A stretch of 64,000 nt of DNA from Hyunsoonleella flava. Lineage in GTDB: Bacteria > Bacteroidota > Bacteroidia > Flavobacteriales > Flavobacteriaceae. The position numbers and the translations under genes were made by a program. Below are positions 1 to 9,277 of the stretch, piece by piece. Within the stretch, counting starts at the first letter, position 1. Every line of letters begins with the position of its first letter. A model generated the notes under the pieces. The model was not told the DNA's origin and searched no databases. It was given only the letters and a program-made list of their open reading frames with translations. Location of the stretch: contig NZ_SIRT01000001.1 of assembly GCF_004310325.1 (NCBI RefSeq), forward strand, positions 62,001-126,000, read 5' to 3'.

Positions 1-29
1 TGGTCTATATAGCGGTTTAAAGATTTCAT
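1..29 (-). CDS. possible 5' end of a divergent gene (partial)
   Basis: An ATG on the minus strand at 29 opens a frame that stays open to the window edge (about nine codons, beginning MKSLNRYID). A purine-rich AGGAAAA lies about a dozen bases upstream. This is too short to identify. It is offered only because the roughly 170 bases between it and the next plus-strand gene look like a divergent promoter region. It could equally be chance. Confidence 0.25.
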
Positions 30-203
30 AGATAAGATTTTCCTGTTTTACAAAGGTATTTATTCTTGTTGTAACCTCATTTCATAATAGAAGAATATTT
101 GGACATTGACAGCGCAAAAATGGGCTATTGAAAATGTAAGTTGTTATTTATTTGGGAAATCACACGAGGTAAGGTAAATTTAGCCTATTCTTAAAATAGA
201 TAT

Positions 204-1334
204 ATGAAACAGTACCTTCCCATCATTTTAACGATAGTTTTATTTAGTTGTGATGCTTCAAAAAAGAAAACAAGTGCTAATGAAACCGCTGACGATACTT
301 CTGAAATAAATGCAGGCATTAGCAAGGAAGTACCAAAGCTAGATTTGGAACAAGCCAATAAACTTGCAGAGTTGCCCTTGCACTGTATCAACATAGAATA
401 CCCAAATCGTTTATCGCAGACCTTGGGCGGTGATGAAGATTTAAAATCTCCCACAACCTTACATCCTGCGTTTTACGGTTGTTTTGATTGGCATTCATCA
501 GTTCATGGGCATTGGAGTTTGGTGCGTTTGCTAAAATCCTTTCCCAATTTGGATGATGCTGAATCTATAAAAGCGAGATTGCTCAATAATATATCTAAAG
601 AAAACATTGAGGCAGAAGTGGCTTATTTTCATGGTAAGCATAATAAATCTTATGAGCGCACCTATGGTTGGGCGTGGCTTTTAAAACTTGCGGAAGAATT
701 GCACACTTGGGATGACGACACAGCAAGACAGCTAGAAGCCAACTTGCAACCGCTTACCGATTTGATTGCTGAAAAATACATTGAGTACTTACCAAAGTTG
801 AATTACGCGCTACGGGTAGGAACGCACACGAATACAGCCTTTGGATTATCATTTGCGTATGATTATGCCAAAACTGTTAGGCATGAAGACTTGAAAAGCG
901 CAATACAAGATAGAGCCTTGTTTTTCTTTAAAAATGATGAACATTGCCCGATATCTTGGGAACCTAGTGGGAGTGATTTTTTATCGCCATGTTTGGAAGA
1001 GGCTGCTTTAATGAAACGTTTATTACCATTAGAAGATTACAAAGTATGGTTAGAAAACTTCCTGCCACAATTAAAGGATAAAGGGTTTAATATGGAAGTC
1101 GGTTTGGTTTCTGATAGAACCGATGGGCATTTGGTGCATTTAGATGGTGTTAATTTTTCCCGTACATGGAATTTATACAAAATTGCTGAAGATATGCCAG
1201 AATACCACCATCTTAAAGCTGTTGCAAATCAACACATTCATTATTCACTTCCCAGTATTTTTGGTGACGATTACATGGGCGGGCATTGGTTAGGTAGTTT
1301 TGCTATATATGCATTGAATTCTTCTAAATTGTAA
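204..1334 (+). CDS. DUF2891 family lipoprotein
   Basis: This 376-residue protein has an N-terminal lipoprotein signal with lipobox LFSC, giving lipid-modified Cys16, so it is probably anchored in an envelope membrane facing the periplasm. The body matches the DUF2891 family, seen in the stretch HPAFYGCFDWHSSVHGHW near residues 87-104 and in the acidic and aromatic C-terminal half (HWLGSFAIYAL). The family resembles alpha/alpha-barrel proteins but has no assigned reaction, and none is claimed here. The gene stands alone, 82 bases before the S41 protease gene on the same strand. The ATG start places the signal peptide exactly at the N terminus. Confidence 0.8.
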   Translation: MKQYLPIILTIVLFSCDASKKKTSANETADDTSEINAGISKEVPKLDLEQANKLAELPLHCINIEYPNRLSQTLGGDEDLKSPTTLHPAFYGCFDWHSSVHGHWSLVRLLKSFPNLDDAESIKARLLNNISKENIEAEVAYFHGKHNKSYERTYGWAWLLKLAEELHTWDDDTARQLEANLQPLTDLIAEKYIEYLPKLNYALRVGTHTNTAFGLSFAYDYAKTVRHEDLKSAIQDRALFFFKNDEHCPISWEPSGSDFLSPCLEEAALMKRLLPLEDYKVWLENFLPQLKDKGFNMEVGLVSDRTDGHLVHLDGVNFSRTWNLYKIAEDMPEYHHLKAVANQHIHYSLPSIFGDDYMGGHWLGSFAIYALNSSKL

Positions 1335-1416
1335 TTGTTTTTTGTTAAACATATTTTAATTTATCCAGATTTAAGAGGGGTAAGTTTTATTTTTACGGGA
1401 ATAACTAAAATAACCC

Positions 1417-4400
1417 ATGAAAATGAAATTTACTTCAAAGCTATTTACAATTATAGCTCTAGTATTTGCAGGTATAGGGATGGCTCAAAATCCCTTAATT
1501 AATTTCCCAGCAATTAGTCCAGATGGACAAACCATTGCGTTTAACTATCAAGGTGATATTTGGACAGCAAGTGTTAATGGTGAAAACCCAAGACGTTTAA
1601 CGGTTCATGAAGCCTATGATACTAAACCCGTTTGGAGTCCTGATGGAAAACATATTGCGTTTATTAGCGAGCGTTTTGGCAATAATGATGTATATGTGAT
1701 GCCCGTTACTGGCGGGATGCCAAAACGACTTACGTATCATTCCGCAAGTGACGTTATTACAGATTACACAGCCGATGGATACATATTATTTTCTACAAGA
1801 AGAAATTTTGTTCAGGTAGAACGTGAAGGTGAAACGCATATTATTAGTGAAGATGGCGGAACGCCAAAGCGTTATTTAGATGCCACTGGTTTTGATGCTG
1901 CACTGTCTCCTAATGGGAAATTTGTGGTATTTGTTAAAGGTAGTTGTAGATTGGAAAGAGAGGCATACAGAGGTCCTGCAAATAGGGATATTTGGTTGTA
2001 CGATATTAAGAATGATAACTATACAAAGCTAACCGATTACGACGGAAACGACTTTTATCCGCAATGGGGTGATAATAACACGATTTATTTTCAATCCTCA
2101 AGAAGTGGTAAATACAATGTACATCAACTTAAAATAAATGATTCAGGAGCAAAAACAGGTGCAGTTTCCCAAATAACAGATTTTATAGATATGGGGATTT
2201 TTTCATATCAAATCAGTAAGAATGGCACCGATTTGATAATGACAAAGGGTAATACTATTTATGTGGTTAATGCAAAAACAAAAGCTCAAAAAAACGTAAA
2301 TATAGATATTGCCTCAGATTATAGATTTGACCCTGTGGTGCATAAAACATTCAGTAGTAACGTTTCGGACATCGCTATATCTCCAAACGGAAAATATGCA
2401 GCAATAAACATTAGAGGTGAAATATTTGTTCGTGAAACTGCGAAAGATAAAAAGCGTACGGTTAATCTAACAAAATCCTCGTTTAGAGATACTGATGCTA
2501 CATGGTTAAATGACAGTACGTTGCTATTTATCTCAGATAGAGATGGACAGAAAGATGTCTATTTGGTGAAGTCTGATAACGACAATGAATCAGACATCTT
2601 CAAAACATTGAAACATAAAATAGAGCGCATTACTAAAACTACCGATGATGAAAATAACTTGGTGCTGTCTCCAGATGGCAAATCAATTGTATACAACCTT
2701 GGCAGAGGGAAATTGGTAGTTGCTAATATTGACAGCAAAGGTAAAATGTCTAACAAAAAAACACTGTTGGACGGATGGGCAACTCCTAGTGGTGCCTCGT
2801 GGTCTCCAGATTCTAAATGGTTGGCATATAGCTTAAGCAACTTAGATTTTAATTCTGAAATATACATTCATAAAGCTGATAATAGTAGTACGCCCATAAA
2901 TATTTCAATGCATCCCAAGCAGGATAGAGGTCCGGTTTGGAGTCCTGATGGTAAAAAGTTGATGTTTTCTTCAAATAGAAATAATAGTGATTACGATGTG
3001 TGGTTCACTTGGTTAACTAAAGCCGATTGGGAAAAAACAGCAGAGGATTGGGAAGAAGATACAGACGACTCTAAAGAAAAAGACAAAAAAGGGGATAAGA
3101 AGGATGACAAGACTAAAAAGGATAAAAAACCAAAAGTAAAGCCTACGGTTATCGATTTTGATGATATTCACGAGCGTCAGGTTCAGGTAACGTCTTATGT
3201 TGGCGGAGAGTTTGGACAATTATTTTCAAAAGACTCCAAAACCATCTATTACACTACAGGCAATGGCAGTAGAGGTGATGCAGAAACCGAGTCGGACCTA
3301 TTCAAAATCAAATGGGATGGAAAAGACAGGAAAGCGTTAACTACCAAGAGTACGCGCCCATCAAACATTACTGTTGATAAAAAACGATCAAAACTTTATT
3401 TAACAAAAAGAGGGAGTCTAAGCAGTATTAATCTATCTAACGATAAAAGCGAATCGTTATCATTTTCTGCGAAGATGGATATTGATTATAACATAGAATC
3501 CCAACAGATTTTTAACGAAGCTTGGAAAGCGATTAATGATGGGTTTTACGACCCTAATTTCCATGGACAGAATTGGGAAAGCTTGAGAAAAAAATACGAG
3601 CCTTTGGCTTTAAATGCCTCAACAAGAACAGATTTTCAACGAATGTTCAATTGGATGTTAGGGCAAATCAATGCGAGCCATATGGGGCTTTATCGTGTTG
3701 AAACTAGAGAAGACCTACAACGGGAGCGCACAGGTTTATTGGGTGTAGAGGTAGAGCCAACATCTAATGGGAATTTAAAGGTAGTTTCAGTGGTACCTAC
3801 AATGCCTGGAGATAGAAGTTCTAGTCAAATCCTTTTAGGAGATGTGATTACTTCAGTAAATGGCAATGCTTTAAATAAATCTACTAATGTTTATGAGTTT
3901 TTAGAAGGTACGGCTAACGAAAAAATCTATCTTGAAATTAATAGAGGCGGCACTTCTAAAGAAATAGTAATACGGCCGAAAAGTAGCAATCGCGCCGAAA
4001 ACTACAATGCTTGGGTGAAAGAGCGCAAGCGCTTAACCGATAAATATTCCAACGGAAAGTTAGGATATATACATATTCAAGGGATGAATTGGACGAGTTT
4101 TGAGCGTTTTGAAAGAGAATTGACAGCTGCTGGTTTAGGTAAAGAAGGTATCGTAATAGATGTAAGGTTTAATGGTGGCGGTTGGACAACCGATTATTTG
4201 ATGGCTGTACTAAACGTGAAACAACATGCCTATACAGTACCAAGAGGCGCAGCAAAAAATTTAGAAACGGAGCAAACTAAATTTATCAATCACTATCCTT
4301 ACAGCGAGCGTTTGCCTTTGGCATCATGGACCAAACCTTCCATTGCACTTTGTAATCAAAATAGTTATTCAAACGCTGAGATCTTTTCTCATGCTTACAA

Positions 4401-4656
4401 AACATTAGATATTGGTACTTTAGTAGGTGTGCCAACATTTGGTGCTGTAATTTCTACTGGTGGTACAGGATTGATTGATGGTTCTTATGTAAGAATGCCG
4501 TTTAGAGGGTGGTATGTTAAGGCAACAAAAGAAAATATGGAACTAGGACCTGCAGTACCAGATATTGTGGTGTACAACAATCCTGATGACAAAGCGAAAA
4601 ACAGAGATACACAGCTAAAAAAAGCCGTTGACGAATTATTAACGCAATTAAAATAG
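1417..4656 (+). CDS. tricorn-like S41 family peptidase (PD40 propeller + PDZ + protease)
   Basis: A 1079-residue secreted protein. Residues 1-23 form a signal peptide ending GMAQ. WD40-like PD40 beta-propeller repeats follow (SPDGQTIAF, SPDGKHIAF and similar) through about residue 530. A lysine/aspartate-rich linker spans about residues 540-585. Next come a second propeller segment, a PDZ domain (GLLGVEVEPTSNG, about 772-855) and a C-terminal S41 serine-protease core. Likely catalytic elements are SH in NASHMGLY, the nucleophile in QNSYSNAEIF and an acidic residue in KENMELG, in the positions expected for tricorn core proteases. It probably trims peptides in the periplasm. The next gene starts 26 bases after its stop, so it may share a transcript with the pxp operon. 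Confidence 0.88.
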   Translation: MKMKFTSKLFTIIALVFAGIGMAQNPLINFPAISPDGQTIAFNYQGDIWTASVNGENPRRLTVHEAYDTKPVWSPDGKHIAFISERFGNNDVYVMPVTGGMPKRLTYHSASDVITDYTADGYILFSTRRNFVQVEREGETHIISEDGGTPKRYLDATGFDAALSPNGKFVVFVKGSCRLEREAYRGPANRDIWLYDIKNDNYTKLTDYDGNDFYPQWGDNNTIYFQSSRSGKYNVHQLKINDSGAKTGAVSQITDFIDMGIFSYQISKNGTDLIMTKGNTIYVVNAKTKAQKNVNIDIASDYRFDPVVHKTFSSNVSDIAISPNGKYAAINIRGEIFVRETAKDKKRTVNLTKSSFRDTDATWLNDSTLLFISDRDGQKDVYLVKSDNDNESDIFKTLKHKIERITKTTDDENNLVLSPDGKSIVYNLGRGKLVVANIDSKGKMSNKKTLLDGWATPSGASWSPDSKWLAYSLSNLDFNSEIYIHKADNSSTPINISMHPKQDRGPVWSPDGKKLMFSSNRNNSDYDVWFTWLTKADWEKTAEDWEEDTDDSKEKDKKGDKKDDKTKKDKKPKVKPTVIDFDDIHERQVQVTSYVGGEFGQLFSKDSKTIYYTTGNGSRGDAETESDLFKIKWDGKDRKALTTKSTRPSNITVDKKRSKLYLTKRGSLSSINLSNDKSESLSFSAKMDIDYNIESQQIFNEAWKAINDGFYDPNFHGQNWESLRKKYEPLALNASTRTDFQRMFNWMLGQINASHMGLYRVETREDLQRERTGLLGVEVEPTSNGNLKVVSVVPTMPGDRSSSQILLGDVITSVNGNALNKSTNVYEFLEGTANEKIYLEINRGGTSKEIVIRPKSSNRAENYNAWVKERKRLTDKYSNGKLGYIHIQGMNWTSFERFERELTAAGLGKEGIVIDVRFNGGGWTTDYLMAVLNVKQHAYTVPRGAAKNLETEQTKFINHYPYSERLPLASWTKPSIALCNQNSYSNAEIFSHAYKTLDIGTLVGVPTFGAVISTGGTGLIDGSYVRMPFRGWYVKATKENMELGPAVPDIVVYNNPDDKAKNRDTQLKKAVDELLTQLK

Positions 4657-4682
4657 TATCTTAGTTAGAAGATCTATTTGAA

Positions 4683-5912
4683 TTGAAAAAATTTTTTAAA
4701 AATATTGGACCTGGGCCATTGGTAGCAGCAGCTTTCATTGGCCCAGGAACAGTTACGGTCTGTACGTTATCAGGTGTGCAATTTGGGTATGCATTGCTTT
4801 GGGCAATGGTGTTGTCTATTTTCGCTACAATAGTATTACAAGAAATGACTGCGCGATTGGGGCTTGTAACACAACGTGGACTTTCTAATGTCATCAGGCA
4901 AGAAATCAAATCTCCTTTCCTTAAATTTTCAGCAATAATTTTGGTGATTTCTGCCATAGTTATTGGTAATGCAGCTTATGAAGGGGGGAATATAAGTGGT
5001 GGTGTTTTAGGTTTAGAAACGCTATTTGGTGCATCAACTATTCCATTTGGTAGTTTTCAACTAAATGGTTATAGTTTCTTAATTGGAATTTCAGCGTTTA
5101 TCTTGCTATACATTGGAAATTATAAAGTTTTGGAGCGCGCTTTAGTCATGTTGGTCATTTTAATGAGTTTAGCGTTTTTAACTACTGCAGCCTTAACCAA
5201 GCCAAACCTTTCTGAGTTGTTCAAAGGCGCATTTGTCCCACAATTTCCTAGCGGTAGCACCTTGTTAATTATAGCGCTAATTGGTACAACTGTAGTACCT
5301 TATAATTTGTTCTTACATGCGTCTTTGGTAAAAGAAAAATGGCAAGATGTAAAAGATTTAAAACATGCTAGAGCAGATACCTTTTTAGCCGTAATTCTTG
5401 GTGGTTTGGTATCCATGAGCATTATAGTTGCGGCAACTTCTATACAAATTGATACCATTCGTAATGCTGCAGATTTGGCTTTAGGTTTAGAGCCCTTGTT
5501 CGGTAGTTTTTCAAAATACTTCTTGGCTATGGGTTTATTCGCGGCTGGTATAACAAGTGCTATTACTGCACCTTTGGCAGCGGCCTATGTTGCTGCTGGT
5601 TGTTTTGGGTGGAATTCTAATTTGAAATCGCTTAAGTTTAGAAGTGTTTGGATATTGATTTTGGTAATGGGCGTTGTGATTTCTTCATCGGGCTTAAAAC
5701 CTATCGAAATTATTAAATTTGCGCAGGTGGCTAATGGTTTCTTACTTCCAATAATTACGGGATTTTTGTTGTGGGCAATGAATAGAGCACAATTATTAGG
5801 AAAACATAGAAACACTATTTTGAATAATGTTTTTGGTGGAGTTATTTTTGTGATTAGCCTATTGTTGGCCTTAACGGCACTTAATAAGGTATTTGATTTA
5901 AACCTGTTGTAA
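4683..5912 (+). CDS. Nramp-fold transporter lacking canonical metal ligands
   Basis: A 409-residue integral membrane protein with about 11 hydrophobic segments and the Nramp (SLC11) fold signatures GPGPLVAAAFIGPGT in TM1 and GTTVVPYNLFLHASL in TM6. The start is a TTG; no ATG in frame precedes the conserved N terminus. Canonical Nramp metal transporters have DPGN in TM1 and a Met in the TM6 stretch VMPHN. Here these read GPGT (residues 20-23) and VVPYN (204-208), so the metal-coordinating Asp, Asn and Met are all absent. Its stop overlaps the pxpA start by one base (TAATG), implying translational coupling. Context suggests it supplies substrate or a cofactor to the oxoprolinase, but the substrate is not known. 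Confidence 0.8.
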   Translation: MKKFFKNIGPGPLVAAAFIGPGTVTVCTLSGVQFGYALLWAMVLSIFATIVLQEMTARLGLVTQRGLSNVIRQEIKSPFLKFSAIILVISAIVIGNAAYEGGNISGGVLGLETLFGASTIPFGSFQLNGYSFLIGISAFILLYIGNYKVLERALVMLVILMSLAFLTTAALTKPNLSELFKGAFVPQFPSGSTLLIIALIGTTVVPYNLFLHASLVKEKWQDVKDLKHARADTFLAVILGGLVSMSIIVAATSIQIDTIRNAADLALGLEPLFGSFSKYFLAMGLFAAGITSAITAPLAAAYVAAGCFGWNSNLKSLKFRSVWILILVMGVVISSSGLKPIEIIKFAQVANGFLLPIITGFLLWAMNRAQLLGKHRNTILNNVFGGVIFVISLLLALTALNKVFDLNLL

Positions 5913-6652
5913 TGCAAAACCGTTCCATAGACATAAATGCTGATTTAGGTGAAAGTATTGGAAATGAAGCACAACTAATGCCTTTTATTTCTTCTTGCAA
6001 TATTGCCTGCGGTGGTCATGCAGGCGATGTTAAAACTATGAAAATGGTAGTGAAGCTTGCCAAGAAGCATCAAGTTAAGATTGGTGCGCATCCCTCATTT
6101 CCAGACGTTGAAAATTTTGGTAGAGTTGCAATGGAAATGCCCTGCGCAGCCCTATTTAAATCTGTTTTAGATCAAATAAACGCACTACTTAAAGTACTAG
6201 AAGAAGAAAATGCCAGTTTGCATCATGTAAAACCACACGGAGCACTGTATAATATGGCGATGAAAGACGAGAAAACGGCAAAAGTAATAGTTGAGGTGAT
6301 GAAGAGTATGCATTTACCTGTATTTCTTTATGTGCCCTATAAATCGGTTATTGCTAAAATTGCCACTCAACAAAAGATTCCCATAATTTATGAAGCCTTT
6401 GCAGATAGGAATTACAATGATGATTTGACTTTAGTTTCCCGACAGAAAGAAAATGCACTTTTGCATAATGAGGACGATGTATTTCAGCACGTATTTAGAA
6501 TGGTTTCTAAAGGAAAAGTAAAGACAATTACTGGGAAAGAAATCGAGATTAAAGCTCATACATTTTGTATTCATGGTGATAACCCAAAGGCCATTGGATT
6601 GGTGAATAAATTAGTAAGTAATTTAAAGTCTAAAGGAGTTTCAATTCAATAA
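5912..6652 (+). CDS. pxpA: 5-oxoprolinase subunit A (LamB/YcsF family)
   Basis: A 246-residue cytoplasmic protein of the LamB/YcsF family, which forms the ATP-dependent 5-oxoprolinase PxpABC that converts 5-oxo-L-proline to glutamate. Family signatures are clear: DINADLGES at residues 7-15, SSCNIACGGHAGD, IGAHPSFPD, HVKPHGALYN and IHGDNPKA near the C terminus. Length is typical (about 245-255). It overlaps the transporter stop by one base and is followed two bases later by pxpB, so the genes are in one operon. Confidence 0.93.
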   Translation: MQNRSIDINADLGESIGNEAQLMPFISSCNIACGGHAGDVKTMKMVVKLAKKHQVKIGAHPSFPDVENFGRVAMEMPCAALFKSVLDQINALLKVLEEENASLHHVKPHGALYNMAMKDEKTAKVIVEVMKSMHLPVFLYVPYKSVIAKIATQQKIPIIYEAFADRNYNDDLTLVSRQKENALLHNEDDVFQHVFRMVSKGKVKTITGKEIEIKAHTFCIHGDNPKAIGLVNKLVSNLKSKGVSIQ

Positions 6653-6654
6653 AA

Positions 6655-7386
6655 ATGACATACGAATTGAAATATATACCCTATGGAGAACAGGCAATTC
6701 TTGTGGAATGGCCCCAAAGGATTGATATCCTTATTTTGAATGACATTGTTGCTTTTAAATCGAAAGTGATACATAGTGAACTTGGAAATCTTCAAAGTTT
6801 AAACCATGGTTACGCTTCACTTTCAATCTCATATAAGAATGAAAATTTTGATTTTTCGTCTGAAGTTAAATTGTTAAAAGAAATCTATAAGTCATCAAAA
6901 GCTAGAAAAATATATAAAAGACAATCATGGAAAATTCCAGTGTGTTATGATACCCATTTCGGTATAGATTTGGAAATACTTTCTAGGGAAAAACAGTTAC
7001 AGATTGATGACATAATCACTAAACACTGTGCTTCTATCTATACGGTATTCTTTATAGGCTTTTTACCTGGGTTTTTATACTTGGGCGGTTTAGATAGCGC
7101 ATTGTTTACTCCTAGAAGAGCTACACCAAGATTAAAAATCAAGAAAGGCAGTGTGGCCATTGGAGGAGAGCAAACGGGCATTTATCCTATGGAAAGCCCT
7201 GGTGGTTGGCATATCATTGGTAATTGTCCGATTAATTTTTTTGATAGTTCAAAATCTGAACCCTGTTTTGCTAATGCAGGTGATAGCCTAAAATTTTATC
7301 CAGTTTCAATCCAGGAATATGAAGATATTAAGGTTTTGGTTGATGCTGGGGTGTATCAAATAGAAAGTGAGGTGCTATATGATTAA
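6655..7386 (+). CDS. pxpB: 5-oxoprolinase subunit B (KipI family)
   Basis: A 243-residue protein of the KipI/PxpB family (cyclophilin-like carboxyltransferase subdomain 1). The diagnostic segment GFLPGFLYLGGLD, followed by TPRRATPRLKIKKGSVAIGG and ESPGGWHIIG, lies at about residues 130-190. With PxpA and PxpC it makes the 5-oxoprolinase complex; in Bacillus the homologue KipI also inhibits a sporulation kinase, a role with no counterpart here. It starts two bases after pxpA, and its 3' end overlaps the next gene. Confidence 0.92.
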   Translation: MTYELKYIPYGEQAILVEWPQRIDILILNDIVAFKSKVIHSELGNLQSLNHGYASLSISYKNENFDFSSEVKLLKEIYKSSKARKIYKRQSWKIPVCYDTHFGIDLEILSREKQLQIDDIITKHCASIYTVFFIGFLPGFLYLGGLDSALFTPRRATPRLKIKKGSVAIGGEQTGIYPMESPGGWHIIGNCPINFFDSSKSEPCFANAGDSLKFYPVSIQEYEDIKVLVDAGVYQIESEVLYD

Positions 7387-8227
7387 GGTTTTAAATGCAG
7401 GATTCTATTCCTGTATACAAGATTTTGGGCGAATAGGATATCAGCACTATGGTGTGCCTGTTTCTGGGGTTATGGATAAAAGGGCAGCAAGTGTAGCAAA
7501 CGCTTTGGTAGGAAACGAGAAAAGGGCTGCTGTGATGGAAATTACCATGAGTGGACCAAAATTAAAATTTGAAAACAATACTACAATCGCTATTACTGGC
7601 GCAATAATGAATCCATCTGTAAATGGAAAACCAATCACTAACAACAAATGTTTGTCTATTAAACAAGGCGATGTATTAAGTTTTGGTAGGTTAGAATCAG
7701 GCTTTCGATGTTACCTAGCAGTTTCAGGAGGTTTTCAAACACAAGAAGTTTTGGGAAGTAGAAGCATGTATAAAACTATTACACCATTTCAAAGTATAGA
7801 AAAACAAGGTGTTTTAAAAATTAATTTTGGTATTCGTGTTAATGAGCAACGATTTTCAGGATTAAGGGTAGATGATACTTATTTCGAGTCTTCGGATATT
7901 GAAGTATTGCCCGGGCCAGAATTTACATTTTTGTCAGAAGTTCAAAAAGAAAAGTTATTCACTTCGAAATTTACCATTTCTAAAGAGAATAATAGAATGG
8001 GATATCAGCTTAACGAAACCGTAGCAAATGATTTAAAGCAAATTCTAACATCACCCGTAATTCCGGGAACGGTTCAACTTACGCCGTCAGGGAAATTAAT
8101 AATTTTAATGCGGGATTGTCAAACCACAGGTGGATACCCGAGGGTTTTGCAACTAACCGATTCTGGAATAAATACTTTAGCTCAGAAGTATACTGGAAAA
8201 ACTATTAATTTTAGGCTTAAAGCTTAA
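7379..8227 (+). CDS. pxpC: 5-oxoprolinase subunit C (biotin-dependent carboxyltransferase family)
   Basis: About 282 residues of the KipA/PxpC family (carboxyltransferase subdomain 2). The signatures GFYSCIQDFGRIGYQHYGV, SGVMDKRAASVANALVGN and RDCQTTGGYPRVLQ are all present. The chosen start is the ATG at 7379 (MIKVLNAG), with a GAGG motif eight bases upstream, overlapping pxpB by eight bases. A longer GTG start at 7367 is possible. It is the third subunit of the 5-oxoproline-hydrolysing complex. Its last 11 bases overlap the convergent deoC gene, and no separate terminator hairpin is seen between them. Confidence 0.92.
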   Translation: MIKVLNAGFYSCIQDFGRIGYQHYGVPVSGVMDKRAASVANALVGNEKRAAVMEITMSGPKLKFENNTTIAITGAIMNPSVNGKPITNNKCLSIKQGDVLSFGRLESGFRCYLAVSGGFQTQEVLGSRSMYKTITPFQSIEKQGVLKINFGIRVNEQRFSGLRVDDTYFESSDIEVLPGPEFTFLSEVQKEKLFTSKFTISKENNRMGYQLNETVANDLKQILTSPVIPGTVQLTPSGKLIILMRDCQTTGGYPRVLQLTDSGINTLAQKYTGKTINFRLKA

Positions 8228-8960
8228 CCTTAATATCTTTAAGTACCTCAAGTGATACTTCACTTTTTTGCGAGGTTTCCATATAGCGTCTATAAATCTT
8301 AGAATTTCGCTTTTGAAGTGTGTCTTTTTCAGGTCGTAGAACAGTTGACGTTCCTATTCTATCTGCACCAGACTCTAAGTATTTTACTGCTGTTTCAAAA
8401 TCTGAAACACCTCCGGATGCTTTAACTTTTGCTCTGTCTTTTACGGTCTTTTTCATGATTTTCACCGCAGTAAATGTAGCACCACCAGAGGCAAATCCAG
8501 TGGATGTTTTAACGAAATCAGCATTGGCATCTACCGCTATTTCGCAGGCCTTAACAATTTCGTTCTTGTTTAGCTCAGAAATTTCTATAATTACTTTTAA
8601 GGTCGTGTCGCCAACTGCACGTTTCACATCAGATATGTCCCTTAAGACTGAAACATAATTTCTACTTTTTAGGTACCCTAGGTTAATTACCATATCTATT
8701 TCATCTGCACCGTCCTCTATGGCATTTAACGCTTCAGATATTTTACTTTTTGTAGACATTGCCCCCAAAGGAAACCCTACTACCGTACATACTTTTACAT
8801 CGGTATCTTTTAGAAGTTCTTTGGCTAACTTCACGTAAGTTCCATTAACGCAAACTGAAAAATATGTATTGGCTTTAGCTATCTTACACACATTAATGAT
8901 ATCTCTTTCTGTAGCAGTCGGTTTTAAAAATGTGTAATCTATATAATTAGATAAATTCAT
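8217..8960 (-). CDS. deoC: deoxyribose-phosphate aldolase
   Basis: A 247-residue class I aldolase that cleaves 2-deoxy-D-ribose 5-phosphate to glyceraldehyde 3-phosphate and acetaldehyde in deoxynucleoside catabolism. The TIM-barrel signatures include IDYTFLKPTAT at the N terminus, VVGFPLGA, the Schiff-base lysine K151 in FVKTSTGF and the proton-relay lysine K180 in VKASGGV. Length is normal for the family. It stands alone, converging on pxpC with an 11-base overlap. The C terminus is about 20-25 residues longer than the barrel core, with the unremarkable tail SQKSEVSLEVLKDIKVKL. Confidence 0.94.
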   Translation of the reverse strand: MNLSNYIDYTFLKPTATERDIINVCKIAKANTYFSVCVNGTYVKLAKELLKDTDVKVCTVVGFPLGAMSTKSKISEALNAIEDGADEIDMVINLGYLKSRNYVSVLRDISDVKRAVGDTTLKVIIEISELNKNEIVKACEIAVDANADFVKTSTGFASGGATFTAVKIMKKTVKDRAKVKASGGVSDFETAVKYLESGADRIGTSTVLRPEKDTLQKRNSKIYRRYMETSQKSEVSLEVLKDIKVKL

Positions 8961-9277
8961 AAAATAAAAGTAGGTTTCCTTTAAACATTAATACTCTTTC
9001 ATATGTTCTTATTGGGGCGATAAGACTGCTGTGAAATTAAAAATTTAAGTCTAAACGGAGAGGTGCCGTTTTATATTTTTATCAACAGATTAATAAACAT
9101 TTAAAATTAAGCAATATTATATAGTATGAATGTTTTTTAGGGTATTATTCGATGAAAGGAATTATTATTTGGGTTTATATCCAACATTTATAATGAACTA
9201 TTAAAAAAAAAGCAACGTTCGTCAAAAACTTTGACTCCCGTTGCTTTTCAAACTAACCAACCAAACTAAACTTATCT
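8961..9277. other. intergenic region deoC-clpB
   Basis: About 317 bases lie between deoC (starting leftward) and the end of clpB. Apart from the clpB terminator at its right end and the presumed deoC promoter at its left end, I see no reading frame, RNA gene or repeat in it. It is AT-rich. Confidence 0.6.
9203..9250 (-). terminator. clpB rho-independent terminator
   Basis: An inverted repeat, AAAGCAACG at 9209-9217 and CGTTGCTTT at 9239-9247, encloses a second stem (GTCAAA/TTTGAC at 9221-9226 and 9230-9235). Read on the minus strand, the hairpin is followed by a run of eight T residues, as expected at the end of clpB. Confidence 0.85.
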
